Below, one piece after another: positions 28,612-38,859 of a DNA stretch of 43,524 bases (position 1 is the first letter of the stretch; every line of letters starts with the position of its first letter). The translations under genes were made by a program, and so were the position numbers. Origin of the DNA: Sharpea porci (GTDB taxonomy: Bacteria > Bacillota_I > Bacilli_A > Erysipelotrichales > Coprobacillaceae); assembly GCF_009695655.1 (NCBI RefSeq), contig NZ_VUNM01000022.1, positions 1-43,524 on the forward strand. Reading direction: 5' to 3'. The notes beneath the pieces are model-generated. The model saw nothing but the letters and a program-made list of their open reading frames with translations, was not told where the DNA came from and made no database searches.

Positions 28612-29782
28612 ATGAGACTTCCCGTAAGGTAATATGAAAAGCAATATCTTTAGCTATAAGGTTTCTATGAATTCTTGTTGTCATTTTCTTGATATCTTCT
28701 TTTGCTTTTTCATATGTTGTGATATTCTTTAAAACCACAAATTGATTATTTGAAAAGCGACTAAAGACATCACTATATTCCAATAAACTCATCAAAGTAT
28801 TCTTCATATCATTCATCGTCTTCTCAAGATATCTCTTCACTTTCACATCATTTTCATGGGACTCAACAGTAATTAAGGCAATATAGGAATTCGCACCATC
28901 GATATCATTAAGATGTTTTTGATGTACAACCAAACGCTTAAAAGAGCCATATTCCACATATAAAGGCTGATTATTTGTACTTTCTCCAAACATATCCATC
29001 ACTTCCAACAATGTAGTATCCTGAGGATGTTCCTCTACTTGTATTTTTTCATAAATCTTTTGTAAGGCTTTATTGGGATTGGGATTGACATTAGAATACA
29101 TATATAGAGCATCAGAGGCAGTTGTATAGGCAGCTCTCGCATTTTCATATTCACCATTCAAATATAAGCCTTTAATCCATAGGGCGTAGAAATCGACATC
29201 ACTTTGATCCAGCGCAATACCTTGCTTCGCAACATCAATCATCTGCCTATAATCTTCCCGTTTCTCAAGATAACGAATATAGTCATAATAAATCTTTAAA
29301 ATCTCTTTTTGAAATTTCTTAGCTTGTCTCGCTATTCTTGGATCATTGTCTAGATCACTTAAATAAGCACCTTGATATAAACTCAGCGCTCTTTTAAAGA
29401 ATAATGTCTTTTCATAATATTGCCTCTTTTTCAATAACTCCTCAAACATCAATGCATCTACTTCAAATACATATGCAGGATTCAATTGATATTTTCCATT
29501 CCCTGTAATCAATAAATCATGAATTCCTAGTTCTTTCTTTAAGAGCGTTCTTAAACGATAAATAAGATTCTTTAAGACATTCGCATAATTCTCAATCTTC
29601 TCATACTTCCAGACATATTTCGCAATTTCTTCATTGTTCTTTTGTCTATCTTGATTACAAATAAAACATGAGAGGAGAAGAATAAGCTTAGGTGACTTGA
29701 TCTCTTGGCTTGTTATAGTTTGATTTTTATATGTGATTGAGAATTCACCAAACATCCTTACATTGATTATGTGTTTTTCCAT
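28604..29782 (-). CDS. SARP-like regulator with degenerate GGDEF-like C-terminus (392 aa)
   Basis: N-terminal winged helix (about 5-100: INVRMFGEFSITYKNQTI... VLKNLIYRLRTLLKKELG), BTAD helical repeats (about 105-250), and a C-terminal GGDEF-like fold (about 278-388) whose signature reads FSNNQF (343-348), hence inactive as a cyclase. It lies between the giant adhesin and the SGNH gene and is translationally coupled to the latter. It is the nearest regulator to the pilus operon and a plausible controller of it, by inference only. SD AGAGGTGAG before ATG. Confidence 0.78.
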   Translation of the reverse strand: MEKHIINVRMFGEFSITYKNQTITSQEIKSPKLILLLSCFICNQDRQKNNEEIAKYVWKYEKIENYANVLKNLIYRLRTLLKKELGIHDLLITGNGKYQLNPAYVFEVDALMFEELLKKRQYYEKTLFFKRALSLYQGAYLSDLDNDPRIARQAKKFQKEILKIYYDYIRYLEKREDYRQMIDVAKQGIALDQSDVDFYALWIKGLYLNGEYENARAAYTTASDALYMYSNVNPNPNKALQKIYEKIQVEEHPQDTTLLEVMDMFGESTNNQPLYVEYGSFKRLVVHQKHLNDIDGANSYIALITVESHENDVKVKRYLEKTMNDMKNTLMSLLEYSDVFSRFSNNQFVVLKNITTYEKAKEDIKKMTTRIHRNLIAKDIAFHITLREVSYG

Positions 29783-29806
29783 TCAACTCACCTCTTTATT
29801 CAATTG

Positions 29807-29832
29807 AAGGTATGGATGATCATCCATACCTT
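29807..29832. promoter_or_regulatory. 26-bp perfect palindrome before the 392-aa SARP gene
   Basis: Two 13-bp arms (AAGGTATGGATGA and its complement) meet with no spacer, 24 bp upstream of the SARP ATG. Without a loop or a T tract on the minus strand it is a poor terminator, so a dimeric protein-binding site or cruciform is likelier. Confidence 0.55.
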
Positions 29833-29843
29833 TCTTTGTATTC

Positions 29844-29911
29844 ACTGATTATGATTGAGTTCTTCTTTTTAGAAGGAATATCATATGACAAATAACAGAA
29901 GAACTCATCAT
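29844..29911. repeat. Long imperfect inverted repeat after the adhesin gene
   Basis: About 14 bp (ATGATTGAGTTCTTC pairing with GAAGAACTCATCAT, one bulge) flank about 35 nt, immediately 3' of the adhesin stop. No T tract follows on the minus strand. It could be a processing or stability hairpin of the pilus mRNA. Confidence 0.45.
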
Positions 29912-29920
29912 AGATAACCT

Positions 29921-32900
29921 TTAATGTAGTGTACGTCTCTTAAATAACAAGATTATAAGAATTAACGCCATAATCATAATTATGCTTATAAAGATATAAA
30001 TCAGTACTTTACTTTTCCATAAACCTATAGGCATAGAACCACTTGCATCATTAATATAAACAACCATATCCTGAGCAACAGGATGATTATTGATATCTTT
30101 TGATACAACAGGGGTTTCATTATTAATCTGGTGAGATACATGATAGCCTTCAACCATTTCTACAATACTGTAAGTTGCTTGCTTAGGCACATTCCTAATA
30201 ACAACTTCTTCACCATGTTTTAAATAGATGTCTGCTTGTATTACACCTTGCCTGTCGGATTTAATAAAGAGGGGGTTCTTATGTCCATCTGCATTTTCAC
30301 TCGCATGTCCTAAATCAACACTAAGTTGTGTAGATTCAGGGGCGTTAGTGAGTGTGAAATGGAACTTAAAGTACTTATTACGATCACCAAAGATACCTGT
30401 CACTTTCTTCTTTAACGTAATTTCTGCAAGATCAGGTATGTTATTTGTGAAGACTACTGTTGCATCTTCACCTTCATCCACTGTTTCTACATCAGTTGAT
30501 AAATCCTTGTTTACACCTTGGTTTTCACCATGATTGTTTACATAATGACCATTTTGTGGTGCTGTAATCGTATAGGAAGCTTGCCCAATATTGGCTTTCT
30601 CCATTATTTGGTATTTTGTCGTAACAGGGATATTCTCAAATGTCATTGTTTCACCTGCAGCCAACAATACAGTAACATCGGCTTCACCATTATCATCAGG
30701 AATAACCTTACCAGCATCGGACATAAAACCATCATTAGGAACATTCGAGAAATGTACATTGAACTTAAACTTCTCGTCCGTCTTACCACCTGTTGTTTCT
30801 TTCTTGAGCATGAGATTTTGGTATTTATTAACTGTATTTGTGAATGAAATTATGATTTGTTCTTGATCGTCAACTGTTTCCCAGGATGTTGAAAGTGGTG
30901 TATTTGTTTCATCCTTGTTATCTGCAGACTGGGCAATATGACCTGTTGATGCTTTGTTTTCAATCTTGTAAGAAGGTAAATAGTCACCTGCTTCTTCTGA
31001 GATCTTATAGAGTGTTCCAACAGGTAAATTATCAAACTGTACACTTTCATCCTTGGTAAGATTGAATGCTAAATCCGCATAACCATCTTCATGAGAAGTA
31101 AAGCTTGTCTTGCCATAACCATAGGTTGTTGATGGAACGAGGTTCTTAAAGATGATATGGAATTTATAGGCAGTATCATCATTTTGGTGGAAACCATTGA
31201 CTTCTTTCTTTAAAGTAAAGCCATTCGTCTTTTTAGGTACGAGTGTTTCTTCTTGATAATGATTCACAAATGAAACAGTTGGGTTGTTTTGAGAAGCGTT
31301 GAGTATTCCTGAGTCATTTTCACTTGTTGCGATAAGTCCTTTATATTCATCTTCTTTGACTTTATATGTTGTATTCTCTGGGAGGTCAGTAAAGTGGAGA
31401 CTTTCACCAGGCTTAAGTGAGACCTTCGCAATACCATCTTCAAAGACCGTATCCCCAAAAATCTGTGTTCCAGAAATCTTGTTTCCATTCAGTGTCACAG
31501 TAAATACATAGGATTTATCCTGGTATTCTTGAGGTACTGAACTGCTAGCTTCACCGCTCTCTGCCTTAATAGTCTTCGTTACAACATTTCCATTGGCATC
31601 ATAACCTGTTACTGTTGCATAATAGCCATAACCATCACCGAATCCACTACTATCAGAACGGAAGGAGAATGTCACACTGTTACCATCAACATCATATTGT
31701 TTTGTGTTAGAAGCATTTAAATGGTAACCACCACCTATCTTGCCAATGAGTGATGTGTTACTGTTTTTAGAGGCTTTAAAGTCAGGATGAACTCCTTGCC
31801 ACATACATAACCAGTCATAATTTGATGTTTCACCACCATAAGTGATTTGTACTTTAAGTTTTGATGCACCAGGAATTGTGATAACATCATTCGTATTCAA
31901 GTTACCATCATAGTTTGTAAGCTGATTGCCTTGATCACCCACATTAGGTGTATGGGCATATCTGACATCAGGAACAACTTTATCAACCATTTTCTTTCCA
32001 TCTATACTCTTAGTCAGAGTAAAGTCATAAGTCTTTGGTTCACTATAATTATTAGCTGTATTGGTGATTTGAGCAGGTTGCTCTTTTGTTGTTTCAGTAG
32101 GTGAAGAAGCATAGGCTGTCGATATATAGCCATCAAGATCTTCTTCCCAGGCATAATAAGTAGCCTTATCATCAGCAACACTAAATTCATAAGTCCATTC
32201 ATCACCATCTTTAGTAATCGTCGCATCAGTATCTGATGAATACGTACCATCTTCTGCATGAACAACAGTAACTAACTGAAGTTTTTCCAACAAGTTCATA
32301 GCAGCATGCCCTATTGATCTAGCCGTAGCTACAAGAGAAGAAGCAAGAGTAGGCTTACTATAAGCTTTATATGTCAGATAGCCATTTCCATCACCATCAT
32401 AATAAGCACGATTCTTATCAGTAAACGTAGCACTAAAGTTTGGTAATAAATATGTTTTCCAGAACATATCATAACTCGTTTTTACATTACTAGTATCCCA
32501 CTGATCTGACACATAGATATTGGTTAGCTGGCTACATGAACTAAACATACCTTGCATTTGCGTAACCTGAGATGTATTAAAATGAGATAAATCCAAACTT
32601 AATAGTGCACTATCACTGTAGAACATGTTTGCCATATTCGTTACTTTTGACGTATCAAATGAATCTAGATTTATTTCTTTTAAATTTGTACAAGAACTAA
32701 ACATGTAACTAAAATTCGTTACAAGAGAAGTATTAAAGTTAGAAAGGTCAATGGATTGGAGTTGGGAACAATTATAAAAGAGGTATGACATATTTGTGAT
32801 TTTTGAAGTATCTATGTTCTCGATATTGAGTTTCGTAAGACTACTACAACCATAAAACATCTTTTCCATATTAGTAAGCTTAGGTGTATAAAAGTTGGAA

Positions 32901-35900
32901 AGATCTAAAGTCTCTAGTGATTTACAGTTATAGAACATATAACTCATTGTCGTAACTTGCGATGTATCAAAGTTACTCACATCAAGCTTTTTTAACTTTT
33001 CACAGTTATAAAACATATAACCCATCGCTTTAACTAGAGATGTATTAAAGGTAGATAAGTCTAAACTCTCTATATTACTGCAGCCAAAAAACATATTGCT
33101 CATATCATTAACCTTTGACGTATCAAAGTTCTTAACATCCAACACGTTAAAACTTTTACAGTTATAAAACATATATTGCATAGATTGCACTTTCGATGTA
33201 TCAAAGTGAGATAAATCTATATCTTCAAGTTTTTGACAATCCTGAAACATTGCACTCATAGTTTTTACATTCGAAGTATTAAAGTTTGTAAGATCTAAAG
33301 AGCGTAAATTAATACAGGCATTAAACATGCCAGACATGTATTCCACCTTTGATGTATCAAATCCTGTCACATCTAATTCCGTTAAATTTTTACAGCCATA
33401 AAACATCGAATTCATAGATTTGACTTTAGCTGTATTGAAATGGGAAACATCAAGCTCAGTTAAAGATTGACATGTATCAAACATAAAGGACATATATTCT
33501 ACATTAGATGTATCAAAATGTGATACATCTAAATTTGTAAGATTTAAACAATGATAGAACATTGAAGCCATATTAACGACATGAGATGTATTGAAGGATG
33601 ATAACTCCAAATTCGTTAGACTAACACAATTATCAAACATATTACTCATGTTTGTTACTTTCGAAGTATCAAAACTTGAAATATTAAGATTTTTCAAGTT
33701 ATCACATCGCCAGAACATATAATTCATATCCTTAACATTTGACGTATTAAAGTGTGAAAGATCTAAACTTTGTAAATTTTTACATCCTTGAAAAATAGTA
33801 GCCATTGTTGTTACTTTAGATGTATCAAACTTAGACAGATCTATAGCACTAACATTTTGCATAGCACTAAACATTTTTATACTTGTATCCGTCATACGAA
33901 TGGATTGAGCATTTGTATAATAATGGAGTTCTGTGCCATCTTTCCATCCATAGATCTTATATAAGGCATCAGGGTTATCGAAATTGCGATCAAGACGAAT
34001 GGCGTTGGATGGTACTTTTGAAGCATCTGTTTCTTCAATAACTTTTGTGATCTTATCAGCTAACTCATTACTTGATGCTAGTGCAAAAAAAGCACTATTA
34101 CCTGGGCCAACATTCGCATCTCTTGTTTTATCTTCTCTCCACATAACGTAGGAAGGGACTTTGTTGATGTCGGTTGTGATATGAATAACAGGAGTAGGGC
34201 GGTTATTATTTGTTTTGTTGTCTTTCCAGAACTTCTTGACAACGATTTTTCCATCTTTTTGTTTTTCATTGTTGATACGATAATAACCTGAGTCATTCTT
34301 TTTTAAGCCTGAGATTGTGTATGTGCCATCATTCTTTAAGACAACAGTATATTTATTGGTATCAAGGTTATAGCCTGCTGGTGCACTTGTTTCCTGAAGT
34401 ATATAATTGCCTGCTTCAAGCTTATTGAAAGTGACAAGTCCATTATCCTGTGACGTAGCAGTCAGATTGACTGTTGCCCCGGTATTTGATGAACCCTTAA
34501 GTGAGAAGACTGCCCCTGGAAGTAAGCTATCATCGTAGGATGATTGTTTTGATATTTGGATAGTATGATAAGGCTCATTGTAAATAATCACATTGCCCTG
34601 TTTATCCATCGTACTATTTTCAATACCTACATTTCCATGATCATCCACAATAACCGTATATTCCTTATTGTTTGGAATATAGTTTTCTGGTGTTCCCACT
34701 TCCTTTAAATGATAAATACCATATTCAATATCCTTAAATTCAACAACACCATAATCATTTGAAGAAGCATAAAGAAGAATATCATTACCATATGCCGAAG
34801 TACCTTCAATTCTAAACTTAGCACCTTCTATACCCTTAGTTTTATCAACAGAATCTCTTTTAAAGAACTTTAAATCACCATGTATTCTTGGAGCATCTTT
34901 TAATATATAAGCATTATTCTTTTGATTAAGAGTTTTTGTATCATTTTTCTTACGAATAGTTACTTGTCCTTTAGCATCTATAATAACCTGGTATTCGGTT
35001 TGATCTAATAACCAATCTGAAGGGGAAGAGACTTCTTTAAGTGTATAAGTCCCTTTTTCTATTTCTTCAAATGTCGCATCCCCATTCTGACCTGTTACTT
35101 CAGTTATATTTACTTTTGTTCCATAATCAGAAGTACCTGTAAGAGAGTATTTAGCACCTTCAATGCTTTGATCTTCATCTTCAGTAGATTGTTTATGGAT
35201 TTTGATATTCGCCGTAATTCTTAGTGTTATTTTTGTATAATCTTGATGAATAAAATATGTTTGTTCATTATTATTAGAATCAACAAGTGTATCACTTAAA
35301 TAGACATTATTGTAGGCTGATAAATAACGATTTGTATCACCAGTTACTTCATCAGGAGCCTGCATATATATGAAGGCACTTAATGAGTCACCTTCAGGCA
35401 GAATGAAATCAGAGCCATCTGCTTTCTTCGAGCAATCAATCGCTATGGCTTTTACTGTTGAAGGATCCGTATTCTCATCAAGGACTTTCCAAATATTCGT
35501 ATTTGTAAGATCATGATTATTTTCAATAACAAGATTCTCTTTTGTACTGTAGTAGACAGTAGGGGAGATTCCTTTATCTCGTAGCTGGGAAAGATCAAGT
35601 GATTTGAATATACCATGCCAATCTGATTTCTTTCCATCACCAACATAGTTTTCTAATGAATCAAAGAAAACAAGATGCTTAGCTGTTGTTGTATAGGTAT
35701 TCTCATATCTAAGCTGATAGGCATAAGTGCTATTATGTGATGTTGTTGTATCATATGTATATTGTTGATCTCTTGCTTCCTTGACCTGCTTCTTAAGTCC
35801 AGCAATGGCTGAAGTAAGGCTATCTATTGCATAAGGTTCTTGGTCATAAAGGAACTTCTTCGCATTAGTTGTATCATCTAGATTCATCATGTAAGCCTTA

Positions 35901-38287
35901 TTTTCACCAGTCAGTGTTCTAGCGTCATCAGGATAGCCATTAGTTATAGTATCATTACCTGTTTCATAAGCTACTGGATTAATAATATCCGTACCATAAT
36001 CCTTAATCGCATTCCAATCCATAACTGCATTAAGATACAGGTTATAATATTTCGCTTGAACAGGTATCTCAACAGTAATTAAATCTCTACCACTCTGCAT
36101 ATAGTTTTCAATAATCTTATATGTGAATGAGTTTTTTGAGAGATAGCCTTTTTCAGTTTGAATCGCCACACTGCCTTTTTGAAGATGTGTTCCTTTAGGC
36201 AATAAGTCATAGAAACGACCCGATTCTTGTACAACGTAATCTTCTTTTGTATCGGTTCTTATGGTTTCTTGTTGGCTTATACGCCATCTTAAGACAAATG
36301 CCTTCCTGGCTGTATCATTACCTGTTGAAACAACATACTTATTAAGACTCGATGATTTCTTAGGGCGGATAGCACGATCAAAGGCGTATCTGCGGACATT
36401 ATAGATTTCTTCGCCTTTTTCATCAGTCAATCTCATATCTGCAAAGTTATGCAGCTTGATGTTATTCTTGTCTTTGATTTGTTTCATGACATAGTCTGAA
36501 TTCTTAAGACTAATCATTGGATAGGCATAAAGTGTTGTAGAATAATATGCATTTGATGTCGTTATTCTTAAGCCTGTGACAAGTGAGTGATCTTTAAAAG
36601 TAATTTTACTTCTATCCAATTTATCCACGATATCAGCTTTTTTAATTTCTGATGTATTCGTTCCTATATTGTATGAAGCAACTTCTATCCATTGATTATC
36701 AATCTTACCAAAGAAATGAATGATATCATCTTGAGATGGATGAGCATTTGGATCTTTTTCAAACTTTTGTGTTTCTTGATCAAATTGTCTCATTTCATAT
36801 TGAACACCCCATTGAGCACCTAAATAACGATAGTCATCTTTTGTTAGCTTTTTAGCTTGTTCAGGAATTGAATATTTATCTTCCTTACTATCGGATTGAA
36901 GAAGTTTGATATCATCATCTAGATATAAAGTATCATCCGTAAGTTCATAATTTACTTTCTTCTTTCCATAACTATTAGGATCATCAGCAGGACCATCTAC
37001 AGTCTTAGGATAAGGGTAAGCTAAAAGTTCAATATAATATTTAAATTTATCAAGACTATTCACTTTACCATCCTGGAGCTGATCTAAATCATAAGAAGCA
37101 TAATCCCAATAAGTCTTAAACTTCTCATACCAGTTATTATTCCCAAATTTTCTTCCTAGATAACTTCCAACTAAAGGTGTGAACTTAGGATTCTCCCAAG
37201 TAAATGTCTTTGTGGAAGTAGCTGAGGTAGGAGCATCAACTCCATCAATAGGAATCACTGTTGCTTTAATATCATTCTTAATATCATAGGTATCCATATT
37301 GGCATACTTTCCAGGATCATAAGCAGTAAGAACATAATTTGTTACTTTCATTTCACTAGAAGGTGCCAAACGCAAATTCTCAAATGTATTCTTTGTATTA
37401 TATTCTTCTGACGACATACGATAGCCAACAACCTGTACGCCTTCAGTAGCTGGTGTGTCATCAAGCTGCAATGTGAATGGCTGTGTTTGATTGCCTCGTA
37501 TTCTTGTCACAATTTCCCAGATTAGGAAATACTTGCCTTTTGTATTTTCTGGCTGTGTGCCCCATGAAGGATCCCACTGTCTGATAACTTCAGGCTTATT
37601 GCCAACGAAGCCTTTTGATGTCGATTGAATCTGTGCCGTCGTATTAATATAAACAGGAATCTTCTCACTATCCGCACTAGCTACATGGCCATCATTTGTG
37701 ACTTCTAGATGTGCACTAAATGGTTCACTTCCACCCATATCAACATATTCATAGGTTGTTTCTGTAGTGCTAAAGGAAACTTCAATTGATCCCTGTTCTC
37801 CTGAAGTTCTCTTAACACGATTGTAAATGATAATACTTTGGCCATCATCGCTTTCTTTCCAAGCATATTCATTAATCGTATTTGTATCACCATCACTTTC
37901 AGCTTTCTGAGCATCTTCTTCTGTTGGCACCGAAAGTTCTATACTATCCGCCACATTGCCATTACGGTCCTTGAGAATTGTTTTTGGAATAGTAATTTGG
38001 ATATCTCCTGGAGCGATATCACCAATACCTGAAAGTGCAAAATTTATACGATAAACAAAACGATGGTTAGGATATGTTGTAGAAGCATTCCAGACATATT
38101 TCCCATCATCCTGTTTACTTGCGCCCTTTGCCATTTGAATAGAGAAGGCTTCTATTGTATTCTTGCCATTTGTATTCTCTTGAGCATAGGCATATATCCC
38201 TGTAGGTACAACTAACGTTATAATCATGAACAAAGAAATCATGATTACAAACATTTTTTTATTGAAGTGCTTTATATACTTTGCCAT
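29921..38287 (-). CDS. Giant pilus-locus adhesin with DUF285 leucine-rich repeats nested in a Cna_B domain
   Basis: A 2788-aa secreted, wall-anchored protein. Order, with positions estimated from coordinates: signal peptide (1 to about 35, YAYA-QE); a ~985-aa N-terminal region I do not recognise; three SpaA/prealbumin-like domains (about 1020-1345: IKIHKQS...LKEV, LKFFKRD...LKEV, IQISKQS...LQET); the start of a Cna_B domain (KKFWKDN...RP, about 1347-1375); 18 BspA-like DUF285 repeats of about 26 aa, most with one Cys (about 1470-1950); the end of the Cna_B domain (EWTYEF...YAWEEDLDGY...ITNT, about 2025-2075); a CUB-like domain (about 2095-2235); four DUF7601-type stalk domains with Lys/Glu/Asn isopeptide triads (about 2240-2745); MPIG (2752-2755), a membrane helix and a KRR tail. 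Last gene of the pilus operon; strong SD GGAAGGAGA. Likely the tip or side adhesin. Confidence 0.9.
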   Translation of the reverse strand: MAKYIKHFNKKMFVIMISLFMIITLVVPTGIYAYAQENTNGKNTIEAFSIQMAKGASKQDDGKYVWNASTTYPNHRFVYRINFALSGIGDIAPGDIQITIPKTILKDRNGNVADSIELSVPTEEDAQKAESDGDTNTINEYAWKESDDGQSIIIYNRVKRTSGEQGSIEVSFSTTETTYEYVDMGGSEPFSAHLEVTNDGHVASADSEKIPVYINTTAQIQSTSKGFVGNKPEVIRQWDPSWGTQPENTKGKYFLIWEIVTRIRGNQTQPFTLQLDDTPATEGVQVVGYRMSSEEYNTKNTFENLRLAPSSEMKVTNYVLTAYDPGKYANMDTYDIKNDIKATVIPIDGVDAPTSATSTKTFTWENPKFTPLVGSYLGRKFGNNNWYEKFKTYWDYASYDLDQLQDGKVNSLDKFKYYIELLAYPYPKTVDGPADDPNSYGKKKVNYELTDDTLYLDDDIKLLQSDSKEDKYSIPEQAKKLTKDDYRYLGAQWGVQYEMRQFDQETQKFEKDPNAHPSQDDIIHFFGKIDNQWIEVASYNIGTNTSEIKKADIVDKLDRSKITFKDHSLVTGLRITTSNAYYSTTLYAYPMISLKNSDYVMKQIKDKNNIKLHNFADMRLTDEKGEEIYNVRRYAFDRAIRPKKSSSLNKYVVSTGNDTARKAFVLRWRISQQETIRTDTKEDYVVQESGRFYDLLPKGTHLQKGSVAIQTEKGYLSKNSFTYKIIENYMQSGRDLITVEIPVQAKYYNLYLNAVMDWNAIKDYGTDIINPVAYETGNDTITNGYPDDARTLTGENKAYMMNLDDTTNAKKFLYDQEPYAIDSLTSAIAGLKKQVKEARDQQYTYDTTTSHNSTYAYQLRYENTYTTTAKHLVFFDSLENYVGDGKKSDWHGIFKSLDLSQLRDKGISPTVYYSTKENLVIENNHDLTNTNIWKVLDENTDPSTVKAIAIDCSKKADGSDFILPEGDSLSAFIYMQAPDEVTGDTNRYLSAYNNVYLSDTLVDSNNNEQTYFIHQDYTKITLRITANIKIHKQSTEDEDQSIEGAKYSLTGTSDYGTKVNITEVTGQNGDATFEEIEKGTYTLKEVSSPSDWLLDQTEYQVIIDAKGQVTIRKKNDTKTLNQKNNAYILKDAPRIHGDLKFFKRDSVDKTKGIEGAKFRIEGTSAYGNDILLYASSNDYGVVEFKDIEYGIYHLKEVGTPENYIPNNKEYTVIVDDHGNVGIENSTMDKQGNVIIYNEPYHTIQISKQSSYDDSLLPGAVFSLKGSSNTGATVNLTATSQDNGLVTFNKLEAGNYILQETSAPAGYNLDTNKYTVVLKNDGTYTISGLKKNDSGYYRINNEKQKDGKIVVKKFWKDNKTNNNRPTPVIHITTDINKVPSYVMWREDKTRDANVGPGNSAFFALASSNELADKITKVIEETDASKVPSNAIRLDRNFDNPDALYKIYGWKDGTELHYYTNAQSIRMTDTSIKMFSAMQNVSAIDLSKFDTSKVTTMATIFQGCKNLQSLDLSHFNTSNVKDMNYMFWRCDNLKNLNISSFDTSKVTNMSNMFDNCVSLTNLELSSFNTSHVVNMASMFYHCLNLTNLDVSHFDTSNVEYMSFMFDTCQSLTELDVSHFNTAKVKSMNSMFYGCKNLTELDVTGFDTSKVEYMSGMFNACINLRSLDLTNFNTSNVKTMSAMFQDCQKLEDIDLSHFDTSKVQSMQYMFYNCKSFNVLDVKNFDTSKVNDMSNMFFGCSNIESLDLSTFNTSLVKAMGYMFYNCEKLKKLDVSNFDTSQVTTMSYMFYNCKSLETLDLSNFYTPKLTNMEKMFYGCSSLTKLNIENIDTSKITNMSYLFYNCSQLQSIDLSNFNTSLVTNFSYMFSSCTNLKEINLDSFDTSKVTNMANMFYSDSALLSLDLSHFNTSQVTQMQGMFSSCSQLTNIYVSDQWDTSNVKTSYDMFWKTYLLPNFSATFTDKNRAYYDGDGNGYLTYKAYSKPTLASSLVATARSIGHAAMNLLEKLQLVTVVHAEDGTYSSDTDATITKDGDEWTYEFSVADDKATYYAWEEDLDGYISTAYASSPTETTKEQPAQITNTANNYSEPKTYDFTLTKSIDGKKMVDKVVPDVRYAHTPNVGDQGNQLTNYDGNLNTNDVITIPGASKLKVQITYGGETSNYDWLCMWQGVHPDFKASKNSNTSLIGKIGGGYHLNASNTKQYDVDGNSVTFSFRSDSSGFGDGYGYYATVTGYDANGNVVTKTIKAESGEASSSVPQEYQDKSYVFTVTLNGNKISGTQIFGDTVFEDGIAKVSLKPGESLHFTDLPENTTYKVKEDEYKGLIATSENDSGILNASQNNPTVSFVNHYQEETLVPKKTNGFTLKKEVNGFHQNDDTAYKFHIIFKNLVPSTTYGYGKTSFTSHEDGYADLAFNLTKDESVQFDNLPVGTLYKISEEAGDYLPSYKIENKASTGHIAQSADNKDETNTPLSTSWETVDDQEQIIISFTNTVNKYQNLMLKKETTGGKTDEKFKFNVHFSNVPNDGFMSDAGKVIPDDNGEADVTVLLAAGETMTFENIPVTTKYQIMEKANIGQASYTITAPQNGHYVNNHGENQGVNKDLSTDVETVDEGEDATVVFTNNIPDLAEITLKKKVTGIFGDRNKYFKFHFTLTNAPESTQLSVDLGHASENADGHKNPLFIKSDRQGVIQADIYLKHGEEVVIRNVPKQATYSIVEMVEGYHVSHQINNETPVVSKDINNHPVAQDMVVYINDASGSMPIGLWKSKVLIYIFISIIMIMALILIILLFKRRTLH
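32440..33880 (-). repeat. 18 tandem 78-bp DUF285 (BspA-like LRR) repeats
   Basis: Coding repeats with consensus LDLSxFDTSKVTxMSxMFxxCxxLxx. Units have diverged at DNA level, so they are old rather than recent duplications. Sixteen of 18 keep the Cys after MF; the sixteenth and the last do not. Confidence 0.9.
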
Positions 38288-38311
38288 GATATCTCCTTCC
38301 TTTCCATGAGC

Positions 38312-38830
38312 TTATTTATTCTTTTTCCTTGTATGTACAATCATTCCAATAACAACAAAAGAAATAATTAATAAATATCCATAAATATTGATATTTGTTT
38401 GGTCACCCGTTTTTGGTTGTTTATAAGGGGGTGTACTTTGATTCTTTTTTGGCTCTTCAAAAGTAATATCTGCCTTATGTTCACCATCTTGTGTTGCTGA
38501 GATTGTTGCCTGAAGACGATTCTCGCTATCAACCCAAACAAAAATGACAGTAGTGAACCGCTGTCCATTCCTGTCTATCAATGTATAATGATATGTTTTT
38601 GGCTCATAAAGCTTTACAGTAAAAGACTTTGTTTCATTCTTTAAAACCTGTGTACGATTGGCAGGAAGGGGAGCATCAAGTGAAGTAATTGTGATTACAT
38701 GCTCATTAGCATCAACATGTACAGGTATTTCTACTTCTATAGGCTTTGTTTGCCCATATACTGGCTTCATGAGTACGATTGTCATGATAAGAACAAAAGC
38801 TATTATGAGCTGTTTCTTTATTTTATTCAT
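38312..38830 (-). CDS. FctB-like small pilin (putative basal/anchor subunit)
   Basis: 172 aa: signal peptide (about 1-26, cleavage near VYG-Q), one compact beta domain (EVEIPVHVDANEHVITITS... KSFTVKLYEPKTYHYTLIDRNGQ), a short Pro-rich spacer, sorting motif QPKTG (138-142), membrane helix (about 150-166) and RKKNK tail. Small size, position after the class B sortase and the LPXTG variant match FctB, the base pilin of streptococcal FCT islands. Similarity is structural and contextual; I did not align it. SD GGAAAGG. Confidence 0.75.
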   Translation of the reverse strand: MNKIKKQLIIAFVLIMTIVLMKPVYGQTKPIEVEIPVHVDANEHVITITSLDAPLPANRTQVLKNETKSFTVKLYEPKTYHYTLIDRNGQRFTTVIFVWVDSENRLQATISATQDGEHKADITFEEPKKNQSTPPYKQPKTGDQTNINIYGYLLIISFVVIGMIVHTRKKNK

Positions 38831-38859
38831 GTCTTTGCCTTTCCTATAATAATGATAAT

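Noticed and set aside
29806-29836. Rho-independent terminator for the adhesin gene
   Set aside because: The palindrome has no loop and no T tract on the minus strand, so it was recorded as a regulatory palindrome instead.
30228-30866. Three overlapping plus-strand frames of 90-110 codons
   Set aside because: They lie antisense to the DUF7601 stalk region of the adhesin, Cys/Ser-rich shadow frames with no homology seen and no SD.
32440-33880. Regularly spaced repeats that could suggest a CRISPR array
   Set aside because: The 78-bp period is in-frame DUF285 coding sequence without invariant repeats or unique spacers.
35000-38200. Thioester domain in the adhesin N-terminal region, as in Cpa of GAS
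   Set aside because: This stretch has almost no Cys and I see no Cys-Gln thioester motif pair.
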